Shown here in pieces: positions 14,572 through 21,585 of a stretch of DNA of 24,489 nt. The translations under genes and the position numbers were made by a program. The notes beneath the pieces are model-generated. The model saw nothing but the letters and a program-made list of their open reading frames with translations, was not told the DNA's origin and made no database searches. Source of the DNA: Lachnospiraceae bacterium. GTDB taxonomy: Bacteria > Bacillota > Clostridia > Lachnospirales > Lachnospiraceae. The stretch covers positions 1 through 24,489 of the forward strand of contig VSOB01000045.1 in assembly GCA_009774625.1 (NCBI GenBank), written 5' to 3'. How positions within the stretch are numbered: the stretch's first letter is position 1; each line of letters opens with the position of its first letter.

Positions 14572-15955
14572 CTTCGGTTCCTCCTGTAACTCTTATCTGC
14601 AATACAGTCTTTGTCTGTCTGTCTATTTTGTAGTGCCCGCTGATCCGATGTCCCACAACCCAGACGATATGGCTGCCGTCTGCCAGCAGCAAAGTCCGGT
14701 CCCGCGTTTCGACGGGTATCTTTTCTCCGATAAAATATGCTTTCAGAGACTTCCTGCCCCCGTCTGTATGTGCCAGCAGATAGTCACCCGTCTGCCTGGT
14801 CCGAAGCACTAAAGATTTAACTATTTTATCATAATCAAACCATTTCGTATATGTTTTTTCGGGAATATTTTGGCTTTTTTCATAGGGAAACAGCTCACAG
14901 TGAACCTGAATCTTGTCTCCCCACTTTGTCGTTCCCGGAATCAGAAGAGGCACTGCGTCCGTCTCCGGAAAAGCCGCTCCCGCATGAGCCAGCCGCACTC
15001 TGCCGTATTCCCGGCAGGCCCGCAGGCCGCAGGGCAGGTCAAGACTGCCGTTGCCCTGTCTGAAAAACAGTTCCTGCAGCAATCGGATATGCACTGAGGA
15101 AATATCTTTTCTGCTCTCTGTCATCCGTTCAATGGCCATAAGTAAAAGCTGCCTTTGTATCAAAGGCTCTTCTTTTTCAAAGTCCTTAAGGTCGAACAGG
15201 ATTTCCTGCTCTGTAACCGTCATACACCGTTCTGCCGCCTGTTTTGCGCAACGTCTGATAAACTCTTCCGTTTCTGTGATTATGACGCTTGTGTCATAAA
15301 TATGCGGCACCGTCCTGGTGCAGATTTCCTGTTCTGCATAAGAAAGCACATGATGCCTTATTTTGTTTCTTGTATAAGTATCCTCGCTATTTGTCCGGTC
15401 TATACAATAGGAAAGCTGATTTCGGGCAAGAAACGCCTCAATTTCCGGCCTGGATACGCACAAAAGCGGACGGATGACCGCCCCCCGTACCGGACGGATT
15501 CCCGCCAGACCCGTTAGACCGCTTCCCCGCATCAGATGAAACAGCACTGTTTCCGCGTTATCATTCTGATTGTGGGCCACTGCTATCCTGCCTTCCGGCG
15601 CCCCTTCTGCTGCCAGCACCCGCTCAAACGCCCGATACCGCAGAAACCGGCCGGCCTCCTCCGTAGACATATGGCGGGCCAGCGCATACCCTTCCACATC
15701 TTCTGTCACACAGTAAAACGGACAGCCCCACTTTCTGCACAACGCTTCCACAAAAGCCGCATCCTCTCCGGCTTCCTCCCGGATCTGATGATTGACATGC
15801 ACCGCAATCAGCTTAAACGGCATCTGCTCCCTTATCTTCAATAAAATAAAGAGAAGGCAGACAGAATCCGCCCCTCCCGATATACCGGCCGCAACCGTAC
15901 TGCCTTCCTGCAGCATATGATGTTCTTTGATATATTCCAGTACCCTTTTTACCAT
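14555..15955 (-). CDS. tilS: tRNA(Ile)-lysidine synthetase TilS
   Basis: This 466-residue enzyme attaches lysine to C34 of tRNA-Ile(CAU) using ATP, changing its identity from methionine to isoleucine; it is essential in most bacteria. The N-terminal PP-loop ATPase domain has SGGADS (26-31) and, further on, the conserved VAHNQNDNAETVLFHLMRGSG stretch split by short variations. The substrate-binding and C-terminal domains follow, ending near 450. The ATG at 15955 gives the N-terminus expected for the family (VKRVLEYI followed by the PP-loop). No Shine-Dalgarno sequence precedes it. Instead a promoter is placed so that transcription would start at the A of the ATG, suggesting a leaderless mRNA. 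Confidence 0.95.
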   Translation of the reverse strand: MVKRVLEYIKEHHMLQEGSTVAAGISGGADSVCLLFILLKIREQMPFKLIAVHVNHQIREEAGEDAAFVEALCRKWGCPFYCVTEDVEGYALARHMSTEEAGRFLRYRAFERVLAAEGAPEGRIAVAHNQNDNAETVLFHLMRGSGLTGLAGIRPVRGAVIRPLLCVSRPEIEAFLARNQLSYCIDRTNSEDTYTRNKIRHHVLSYAEQEICTRTVPHIYDTSVIITETEEFIRRCAKQAAERCMTVTEQEILFDLKDFEKEEPLIQRQLLLMAIERMTESRKDISSVHIRLLQELFFRQGNGSLDLPCGLRACREYGRVRLAHAGAAFPETDAVPLLIPGTTKWGDKIQVHCELFPYEKSQNIPEKTYTKWFDYDKIVKSLVLRTRQTGDYLLAHTDGGRKSLKAYFIGEKIPVETRDRTLLLADGSHIVWVVGHRISGHYKIDRQTKTVLQIRVTGGTEDGGED

Positions 15956-15961
15956 AGTCTA

Positions 15962-15990
15962 ACTATAATCAATTTCCGGCAAAAAATCAA
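15962..15990 (-). promoter_or_regulatory. Promoter of tilS-hpt-ftsH, apparently leaderless
   Basis: On the minus strand -35 TTGATT (15985-15990) and -10 TATAGT (15962-15967) are 17 bp apart. Six bases separate the -10 from the ATG (15955), so the expected start is the A of the start codon. Confidence 0.6.
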
Positions 15991-16038
15991 CCATGCAGCA
16001 TCGCTGTTTTGCCCGTCCTTTTACCGGTTCCCTGCCGC

Positions 16039-17238
16039 TTACAGATACAGTTCCGGTCCTGCATTTTCCCAGATCCCCAATGTAAGTATGGTCATATCAT
16101 CCTGCACTTTTCCCATCGTCTTATGCAGAACCAGTTGCAGCATATAATTGGCCATTTCCTGAGGATTCTGAATGTCGATCTGACTGAGAATGTCCCGCAG
16201 CATTTCTTCATTTCCCAAACCATCCACAATACCATCGGAAACCATAATCACAAAATCTCCGTCCTGCAGCCTGCGCTCCTGCCTGTCCGCGTCAATCCGG
16301 TGGAAAATCCCCAGCGGCAGCGTATCCGCATCGATCTGTTCCACTTCCCTGTCTCTCTTTATATATGTACAGGAAGAACCTATTTTCATCAATTCACACA
16401 CCCCTGTATACAAATTGATGTCACACACATCCAGCGTGGACATATTTTCCTCTTCTCCCCGCGCCACCAAAACCCCATTGATCATTTCCGCTGCCGTTTC
16501 TTTGGAAAACCCGGCCTCTGTAAATTTTTCCAACAGGTCGATAACCGTTTCACTGTCTGTCATGGCCTTTTCTCCGGAACCCATACCGTCAGACAGAGCC
16601 ATAATAAAATTGCCGTTTCCCTTTTCCAGAAAGGAGTAAGTATCTCCGGAGACTTTTTCATTTTCCCTGGTGGCTTTCGCCGCTCCGGTCAGCACATTGT
16701 AAGCCGCTTCTTCTTCAAAAATAATGGTTTCAAATTCTTTTTTCAGAAAAAACAGACTGTCTTTTTCCGGCAGCAGCCGCTTGTGAAACAGCTCCGAAAA
16801 AATCTCCGCTGCATCTTCCGCCGTCAGTACATGCCGTTCGTCCACACACAGCTCGGCGGCCAGACGCATGCCGCAGACCGGATCCTGCGTCCGGAACAGA
16901 TTGCGGAGTATCACACCCCGGCTTCTGCATGTGCGGATGATCCGTTTCAACTCTCTGGGCCTGAAAGGCTGCAGAGGATAAGATTCCTCCGCCAAAAGTC
17001 TGATGATTCTGGACACTTCCATCAGATTGTCTGCCAGAATGGCCCGATCCTCCATCAGCCTGCGCTTCATCAGATATGCCTGTCTGTCCTGCATCGTACC
17101 TGTTCCTGCTGCTTCTTTATAAACAAACGTCTGCGCCAGATCATGAAAAGAATCTGCATAGTCCATCAATTTCTTTTTCCCATAGGATGGTATCAGAATC
17201 CCCTCCGCCTGTCCGCTTATCGCTCCCGCTCTTTTCAT
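16039..17238 (-). CDS. spoIIE: SpoIIE-type PP2C phosphatase, short soluble form
   Basis: This 399-residue protein has a C-terminal PP2C/SpoIIE serine phosphatase domain (about 195-399). In sporulation SpoIIE dephosphorylates the anti-anti-sigma factor SpoIIAA and so activates sigma-F in the forespore. From the chosen start the metal-binding motifs are SGD (197-199), SDGMGSG (216-222) and SDGIVDG (334-340). Residues 1-190 match the cytoplasmic regulatory region. The ten membrane helices of classical SpoIIE (about 800 residues) are missing, and no remnant is seen upstream. The ATG at 17238 follows AGGAGG; the longer frame (17301) begins at the predicted transcription start. It has its own Spo0A-type promoter and sits between divIC and tilS, the classical position, which supports the name despite the short length. 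Confidence 0.88.
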   Translation of the reverse strand: MKRAGAISGQAEGILIPSYGKKKLMDYADSFHDLAQTFVYKEAAGTGTMQDRQAYLMKRRLMEDRAILADNLMEVSRIIRLLAEESYPLQPFRPRELKRIIRTCRSRGVILRNLFRTQDPVCGMRLAAELCVDERHVLTAEDAAEIFSELFHKRLLPEKDSLFFLKKEFETIIFEEEAAYNVLTGAAKATRENEKVSGDTYSFLEKGNGNFIMALSDGMGSGEKAMTDSETVIDLLEKFTEAGFSKETAAEMINGVLVARGEEENMSTLDVCDINLYTGVCELMKIGSSCTYIKRDREVEQIDADTLPLGIFHRIDADRQERRLQDGDFVIMVSDGIVDGLGNEEMLRDILSQIDIQNPQEMANYMLQLVLHKTMGKVQDDMTILTLGIWENAGPELYL

Positions 17239-17307
17239 ACCCTTCACTCCTCCTGCCATAGCACAGATCTTTTGCCGACAGACTGCCTGTCCGCCCTGCA
17301 AGAATAC

Positions 17308-17340
17308 AGTATAGCAAACACCTTATACAGTTTTTGTCAA
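17308..17340 (-). promoter_or_regulatory. spoIIE promoter with 21-bp spacing (Spo0A-activated type)
   Basis: On the minus strand a perfect TTGACA (17335-17340) and TATACT (17308-17313) are 21 bp apart, too far for a normal sigma-A promoter. This is the layout known for B. subtilis spoIIE and spoIIG, which need Spo0A~P. A consensus 0A box overlaps the -35. Confidence 0.75.
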
Positions 17341-17341
17341 A
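17333..17341 (+). promoter_or_regulatory. Spo0A box (consensus)
   Basis: TTTGTCAAA on the plus strand matches the 0A-box consensus TTTGTCRAA at every position and overlaps the -35 of spoIIE. Confidence 0.7.
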
Positions 17342-17365
17342 CCGACGCCTGTTTCCGGAATACTT

Positions 17366-17374
17366 TTAGACAAA
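17366..17374 (-). promoter_or_regulatory. Second Spo0A-box-like site
   Basis: TTTGTCTAA on the minus strand matches 8 of 9 consensus positions, about 25 bp upstream of the -35. It overlaps the T tract of the divIC terminator. Confidence 0.5.
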
Positions 17375-17411
17375 AAATACGGACGGCAATCTCTTATATC
17401 GCCATCCGTAT
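17372..17411 (-). terminator. Terminator of the rqcP-yabP-yabQ-divIC unit
   Basis: An 11-bp stem with one T-G pair (17401-17411 with 17377-17387) is followed on the minus strand by six T. The stem starts directly after the divIC stop codon. Confidence 0.8.
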
Positions 17412-17720
17412 CTATGGTTTCTCCTTGAAGATAATCTCTCCTTCATGTACGAGACCCAGTTTATCTTTCGCCACTTCCTCCGCATACTTCTTTGTCTTGG
17501 TATATTTCCGGAATTCTTCGATTTCCTGTGCTCTTTTCTTTTCCTCGGCAATCTGCTGCTCCAGCGCAATCTCTTTTGCCGCATAAATCCGCTTCTTTTC
17601 CTGAAGCTCTATACTTTTAATGCCTACCACCAACAGCAGCATCAGCACTGCCGTGGTAACCAGAAACATCCCCAGCCTGTTCTGCCGCTTTCTGCGGAAG
17701 GCCAGCCTTCTCTTTACCAT
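17412..17720 (-). CDS. divIC: Septum formation initiator protein (DivIC/FtsB type)
   Basis: This 102-residue bitopic membrane protein of the divisome forms the DivIB-FtsL-DivIC type complex that regulates septal wall synthesis. A basic cytoplasmic N-terminus (RRLAFRRKRQNR) is followed by one transmembrane helix (about 17-36), a coiled coil (about 38-72) and the conserved C-terminal patch YAEEVAKDKLGLVHEGEIIF (79-98). I place the start at the ATG at 17720, which has AGGGG 8 bases upstream; a TTG two codons earlier is also possible. It is the last gene of the rqcP-yabP-yabQ-divIC unit, 16 bases after yabQ. Confidence 0.92.
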   Translation of the reverse strand: MVKRRLAFRRKRQNRLGMFLVTTAVLMLLLVVGIKSIELQEKKRIYAAKEIALEQQIAEEKKRAQEIEEFRKYTKTKKYAEEVAKDKLGLVHEGEIIFKEKP

Positions 17721-17736
17721 TTGCAAAACCCCTGAC

Positions 17737-18225
17737 CTATTTTTTGTATAGAACCATTCTAAGCAATTTTCGCCTTTCCGTCAACTTCTTTTTGGCGCCA
17801 AAAACCTTCCGTTTCATCCTGTTTTCAGACTTTTTCCGCATCCACGCCAGACGTCTGGCAACAAGCTGCAGCGGCATGGCAATGATCCTGAGCCATTTCC
17901 CGACAATATGTAGTATCTTCTGCAGAAACAAAGAAAAATATCTGACGAACAGACGTCCCAGTGTTTTCTTATACAGCATCATGCCGATCATAGCGCCTGC
18001 CACCGCAAACCACCGCAATATGCCGTTGTTTTCCCGAATCAGCATGACAAAAACAAGCAGAGAACAGACGATCCAATACAGGAAATCCTCCACAGACACC
18101 GCCAGTATATTATGAGGAAGAATCCTCCGCAGAATACGGAGTATATCATACAGAACCGTAATCAGTATGCCCATCAGAAAGGAATGGAACAAAAAATACA
18201 TTTCAAGCTCAATTTCAGGACTCAT
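17737..18225 (-). CDS. yabQ: Spore cortex biosynthesis protein YabQ
   Basis: This 162-residue integral membrane protein is required for spore cortex formation in B. subtilis. Three clear hydrophobic helices (about 7-26, 47-63, 69-85) and a possible fourth (91-107) are followed by a strongly basic cytoplasmic tail (about 124-162). The N-terminal block with the YDILRILRR pattern (26-34) is characteristic of YabQ. The ATG follows AGGTGA, which overlaps the yabP stop region only 7 bases upstream. It lies between yabP and divIC as in other endospore formers. Confidence 0.9.
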   Translation of the reverse strand: MSPEIELEMYFLFHSFLMGILITVLYDILRILRRILPHNILAVSVEDFLYWIVCSLLVFVMLIRENNGILRWFAVAGAMIGMMLYKKTLGRLFVRYFSLFLQKILHIVGKWLRIIAMPLQLVARRLAWMRKKSENRMKRKVFGAKKKLTERRKLLRMVLYKK

Positions 18226-18232
18226 ATGTCAC

Positions 18233-18523
18233 CTACTTAAATAATTTTGCCAAAAACGATTCTCCGGACTTTCCATATCCCGCACTTTCCGAATAAGTCA
18301 GGCTGTCAATCCTGCCTTCTATATCCACCTCACCCTTATCCAGACTCAGCCGATTGACATGCAGGTCATTTCCCTTAATCATCAGCATTCCCTGATCGGT
18401 TTCCAGTAATATCTCACTGACATCAAAGGACAATACATCCACTACTCCGTTCATATTGCAAATATTTCTGTTTGTCAGCATACACTTATGCTGTTTTTGC
18501 TTGCTGTTTGTCAAATCCTCCAT
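18233..18523 (-). CDS. yabP: Sporulation protein YabP
   Basis: This 96-residue YabP-family protein is needed for normal sporulation and probably acts in spore envelope assembly with YabQ. The family core MNGVVDVLSFDVSEILLETD (24-43), followed by MLMIKGNDLHVNRL (46-59) and the duplicated beta strands to about 78, is clear. The start is placed at the ATG at 18523, preceded by GGGGGC; a longer frame from 18568 has no ribosome binding site. The gene is followed closely by yabQ and preceded by rqcP. Confidence 0.9.
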   Translation of the reverse strand: MEDLTNSKQKQHKCMLTNRNICNMNGVVDVLSFDVSEILLETDQGMLMIKGNDLHVNRLSLDKGEVDIEGRIDSLTYSESAGYGKSGESFLAKLFK

Positions 18524-18580
18524 GCAAAAGCCCCCATTGTCTTTCTGATACATTGTATGAAAGAACATGGGGACTTATGC

Positions 18581-18820
18581 TTACAGATAGCGGAACAGCT
18601 CTGCCGCTTCTTCTTTTTTTACTGTTTCCCGTACATCCAGCACTTCTACCTTCACATCCTTGTTGCCGAAACGGATGGTCAGGATATCGCCTTCTTTTAC
18701 ATTGGCCGATGCCTTGGCAGGTTTGTCATTGATTAAGACTCTGCCCGCATCACAGGCTTCATTGGCCACTGTGCGCCGCTTGATCAGACGGGATACTTTT
18801 AAATATTTATCGAGTCTCAT
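18581..18820 (-). CDS. rqcP: RNA-binding S4 domain protein RqcP (YabO/Hsp15-like)
   Basis: This 79-residue protein consists almost wholly of one S4 RNA-binding domain (about 1-60: MRLDKYLKVSRLIKRR and AGRVLINDKPAKAS). In B. subtilis this protein (YabO, RqcP) binds stalled 50S subunits and works with RqcH in C-terminal alanine tailing during ribosome quality control. The ATG follows GAAGGGAA. It is the first gene of the unit leading to yabP, yabQ and divIC, but two terminators separate it from HU and no clear promoter of its own is visible. Confidence 0.9.
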   Translation of the reverse strand: MRLDKYLKVSRLIKRRTVANEACDAGRVLINDKPAKASANVKEGDILTIRFGNKDVKVEVLDVRETVKKEEAAELFRYL

Positions 18821-18844
18821 AACCCGTTCCCTTCTTCCTGCCTG

Positions 18845-18870
18845 AAAAAGAATCCTGCTTTACAGGGATT
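18845..18870 (-). terminator. Second terminator between HU and rqcP
   Basis: On the minus strand AATCCCTG pairs with CAGGATT (one bulged base) around TAAAG, followed by C and five T (18849-18845). It is weaker than the first one and ends 24 bases before rqcP. Confidence 0.55.
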
Positions 18871-18882
18871 TCCTATACAGCG

Positions 18883-18911
18883 AAAACAAGGCAGCTACCG
18901 AAGTAACCGCC
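18883..18911 (-). terminator. First terminator after HU, with UUCG tetraloop
   Basis: A 9-bp stem GGCGGTTAC/GTAGCTGCC (18903-18911 with 18890-18898) closed by C(UUCG)G is followed on the minus strand by TTGTTTT. It lies 16 bases past the HU stop codon. Confidence 0.75.
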
Positions 18912-18926
18912 TCCCATCTCTACCTT

Positions 18927-19202
18927 TTATGCGTTTACCATATCCTTTAACGCTTTGCCTGCTTTGAACTTCGGAGCTTTGGAAGCTGCAATCGGCATCG
19001 GTTCTCCGGTCTGCGGATTCCTTCCTTCCCTTGCGGGTCTTTCGGATACTTCAAATGTACCGAAGCCAACCAGCTGAACCTTTTCACCCTTCTTTAATTC
19101 GTCTGCAACGATATCAGTGAATGCCTTTAATGCCTTTTCCGCATCTTTCCTGGAAAGTTCTGTCTGATCGGCAATAGCCGCAACCAATTCTGTTTTGTTC
19201 AT
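18927..19202 (-). CDS. hup: HU-family DNA-binding protein
   Basis: This 91-residue histone-like protein bends and compacts DNA as a dimer. The HU signature GFGTFEVSERPAREGRNPQT (46-65) is complete, with the helical N-terminal dimerisation part (MNKTELVAAIADQTELSRKD) and the C-terminal helix KAGKALKDMVN. The ATG follows AGGAGG. Regulation looks built for high output: a near-consensus promoter, a hairpin at the very start of the mRNA and tandem terminators. In many Firmicutes HU lies in this same mazG-HU-rqcP position. Confidence 0.97.
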   Translation of the reverse strand: MNKTELVAAIADQTELSRKDAEKALKAFTDIVADELKKGEKVQLVGFGTFEVSERPAREGRNPQTGEPMPIAASKAPKFKAGKALKDMVNA

Positions 19203-19244
19203 TATGGATTCCTCCTGTTAAATGACTTTTTATTCATGTGACAG

Positions 19245-19263
19245 GCGTTTCGCGCGGAAACGC
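19245..19263 (-). promoter_or_regulatory. 5'-end hairpin of the HU mRNA
   Basis: GCGTTTC (19245-19251) pairs exactly with GAAACGC (19257-19263) around a 5-base loop. The predicted transcription start is near 19265, so the mRNA would begin almost directly with this stem, a known kind of 5' stabiliser. Confidence 0.55.
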
Positions 19264-19271
19264 TATATATA

Positions 19272-19300
19272 TTTATATACACATTTACCATGTTTGTCAA
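19272..19300 (-). promoter_or_regulatory. Strong sigma-A promoter of HU
   Basis: On the minus strand a perfect TTGACA (19295-19300) lies 17 bp from TATAAA (19272-19277), a one-base deviation from consensus. It sits directly after the mazG stop codon. Confidence 0.85.
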
Positions 19301-19304
19301 GAAA

Positions 19305-20045
19305 TTATTCTGTCTCCGGCTCGAAAAACTCCACAATCTCCGCAATTCTGTCCGCCAGCGCCTGCTCCGGCGCCAGCTTCTCTCTGTAGGCAAATTCCGA
19401 AAGCAGACAAAGCACATCCGAAAACCGCCGCTTCATCTCGTCCGCACCGCCGGCTGCCGCTCTTTCCGGGCTTTCTTCTCTGCTCCGGGCCTGCTTCAGG
19501 CCATCCAGCGCCGCTTCCATCCGCTGCCAGAAATTTTCCGGCCCGTCCGCCAGTCCATAGAGCCTGTCCGCTTTTTTGAGAACCTTGCAGGCTCTCGCCA
19601 ATGCCGGAAGTTCTTCCGGAATCTCACGGAGAGGAGACTGTATCCAGCTCTTTCCCGCTTTTTCCTTTTTCTTGATTTCCTCCCAGTTTGACAGTACCTG
19701 CTCCGAAGTGTCCGCCTCAGCTGCGCCAAATACATGCGGATGGCGCCGGACCATCTTTTCCGCCACCCCCTGAATCACATCATCAATGGTAAACAGTCCT
19801 TCTTCACGGGCGATCACACTGTGCATCACCACCTGCAGCAGAATATCGCCCAGTTCCTCCTGCATATTTTCCCCGTCGCCGCTGGCTTCAAAAATGCGTA
19901 TCGCCGCCAGCAGTTCCGCAGTTTCCTCCGTCATACAGGGTTTTAGACTGTTATGGGTCTGCTCTCTGTCCCAAGGGCATCCCCCTTCTCCCCGCAGTTT
20001 TTCTATCAATTGAACAAAGTCTGTGAAAGTATATCGTTGGTCCAT
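19305..20045 (-). CDS. mazG: Nucleoside triphosphate pyrophosphohydrolase MazG
   Basis: This 246-residue all-alpha NTP pyrophosphohydrolase hydrolyses (d)NTPs to monophosphates and PPi and is thought to clear aberrant nucleotides. The family start KLRGEGGCPWDREQTH (16-31) and the metal-binding carboxylates E40, E41, E44, and EELGD (63-67) are visible. A second, more degenerate MazG-like half follows (about 150-240). The methyltransferase half found in B. subtilis YabN is absent, so this is the stand-alone form. The ATG lies 40 bases inside the end of the upstream lipoprotein gene, so the two are probably translated from one mRNA. Confidence 0.94.
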   Translation of the reverse strand: MDQRYTFTDFVQLIEKLRGEGGCPWDREQTHNSLKPCMTEETAELLAAIRIFEASGDGENMQEELGDILLQVVMHSVIAREEGLFTIDDVIQGVAEKMVRRHPHVFGAAEADTSEQVLSNWEEIKKKEKAGKSWIQSPLREIPEELPALARACKVLKKADRLYGLADGPENFWQRMEAALDGLKQARSREESPERAAAGGADEMKRRFSDVLCLLSEFAYREKLAPEQALADRIAEIVEFFEPETE

Positions 20046-21562
20046 GTTCCGTCTCCCAATCCTGTTGTATCCAGGCCATTTAATCCGGTTGTCGTTTTTT
20101 TCACCAGCTCAGAGAAGGACAGCTCCATATCTTTTTCCTCGTCGTCCACCTGTATCGTATAGCTTCTTGTCTGATACCCGTTCTTGCGCAGGGAAATCAC
20201 ATGCGTGCCGGCTTTTTTGGAAAAGCTCACCGGCGCCAGCCCCACATAACTGCCGTCCAGATACACTTCCACATTTTTCGGTGCATTGATCTTCACCCTC
20301 CAGGTTCCGTTTCCGCTGACCACTTCCCCGTCCGGTATCTTATCTGTATTGGTGCTGTCTTTCTTATTGTTGCTTTTCTCATTGTTTTTATCATCATCGG
20401 CAGTTTCCGACGCGGCATCCCCGATTTCAGTTTTCACTCCTTCGTCGCTGTTCTCTTCGCCGATGCCGTCTATGCCATCACCGACGCCCTGTGTATCCCC
20501 GTCCACATTTTTATCGCTGCCATCCGGCTCCATCTCCACATTCAGATTGGCATTTTCCTGCCCCACCTTCAGATACTGACTGATGGTTTCATACCCGGAT
20601 GCCTTGACGATCATCTGATGAATCCCATATTCCAAAGTAACATAGGTCGAGGTGTCAATCTTTTCTCCGTCGATATATACACTGGCATCTGCCGGAGTCA
20701 GAGTGAAAAACACATTACCTGTCTTGATCTCTTCTCCTTTCAGATCCGACACATCCAGCACCGTCTCCTCGTCTCTGTAAATTACCGTATTCTTACTGCC
20801 TCCATGTCTGCCGTTCCGGACGACCACAGCATATTCCCCTTCCGGAACGGTCAGCAGCATATCCTCCGTAATACGCTGCACCATCTCCTGTCCGACCTCA
20901 ATAAAGCCGTCCACAAAATACTCTGTTCCTGTCAGACGCAGATAGCCATGCCCTTTGTCCACCAAAATACTGTAAACCGTATTGTCAATCCCCTGTACGG
21001 ACAGTACATCTCTTTCGTTCAGATCCGTCAGTTCGATTTCCTCACCCTGGGAAAGCATCACCATCCGGTCTGCAAGTGTATACAGCTCACCGTTAAACGT
21101 AATCTGGCCCCTGACCTGATTCACCTCAAATCCGGTGGTTACATCCACATCCCACGCAGCGGAAGATACTGCGATCGACACACACTTTTTGGGTATATGC
21201 TGAAAATTCACATCCACGATATCCCCCGGAGACAACTGGGCCGCCGACATCGCTTCTCCATATTTGTCCGTAATCACAGTGGTGCCGTCATAATGCAGTG
21301 TATAATTCTTATTGACAATCCGGTTCAGAAACGTGATCTTTTTTTCGTTTTCCATCACTTTGACGATCACAGCGGTATCTTTGGAATCATATTCACCCGG
21401 TTCCATGATACGGAAGCCTGTATCTGCACTTTCCGTCTCTTCCGCATTTCCCCCGCCGCTTTCCAGAAATCCTATCTGAACACCCTGGTCCGATCCGCAG
21501 CCTGATAACATCATACACAGCAGACCGACCAGAAACAGTGTAATACTCCCACGTTTTTTCAT
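20006..21562 (-). CDS. Lipoprotein with two PEGA-like repeats
   Basis: This 518-residue surface lipoprotein has a lipoprotein signal peptide with lipobox LSGC (19-22), so C22 would be lipidated. Beta-rich domains (about 60-280) carry repeated short strand patterns such as GDIVDVNF. A first PEGA-like repeat (about 288-335, VYIDGEKIDTSTYVTLEYG) is followed by an acidic, low-complexity linker (about 345-413) and a second PEGA-like repeat (about 427-475, VEVYLDGSYVGLAPVSF). PEGA repeats occur in surface proteins and are thought to bind other envelope components; no enzymatic motif is seen. The gene lies between a CotS-family gene and mazG and overlaps mazG, so a role in spore envelope assembly is possible but only inferred. 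Confidence 0.85.
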   Translation of the reverse strand: MKKRGSITLFLVGLLCMMLSGCGSDQGVQIGFLESGGGNAEETESADTGFRIMEPGEYDSKDTAVIVKVMENEKKITFLNRIVNKNYTLHYDGTTVITDKYGEAMSAAQLSPGDIVDVNFQHIPKKCVSIAVSSAAWDVDVTTGFEVNQVRGQITFNGELYTLADRMVMLSQGEEIELTDLNERDVLSVQGIDNTVYSILVDKGHGYLRLTGTEYFVDGFIEVGQEMVQRITEDMLLTVPEGEYAVVVRNGRHGGSKNTVIYRDEETVLDVSDLKGEEIKTGNVFFTLTPADASVYIDGEKIDTSTYVTLEYGIHQMIVKASGYETISQYLKVGQENANLNVEMEPDGSDKNVDGDTQGVGDGIDGIGEENSDEGVKTEIGDAASETADDDKNNEKSNNKKDSTNTDKIPDGEVVSGNGTWRVKINAPKNVEVYLDGSYVGLAPVSFSKKAGTHVISLRKNGYQTRSYTIQVDDEEKDMELSFSELVKKTTTGLNGLDTTGLGDGTWTNDILSQTLFN

Positions 21563-21585
21563 TTTTCATCCCTTTGTGTCTTGCC

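Noticed and set aside
17239..17301. Upstream start adding 21 residues to SpoIIE
   Set aside because: It coincides with the predicted transcription start; the ATG at 17238 has AGGAGG upstream.
16009..17586. Plus-strand open frame of 525 residues
   Set aside because: It runs antisense through spoIIE and into divIC and has a composition (many His, Phe, Arg, Gln) typical of a reverse-strand shadow.
20201..21505. Plus-strand open frame of 434 residues
   Set aside because: It is antisense to the PEGA lipoprotein gene, with no ribosome binding site or domain.
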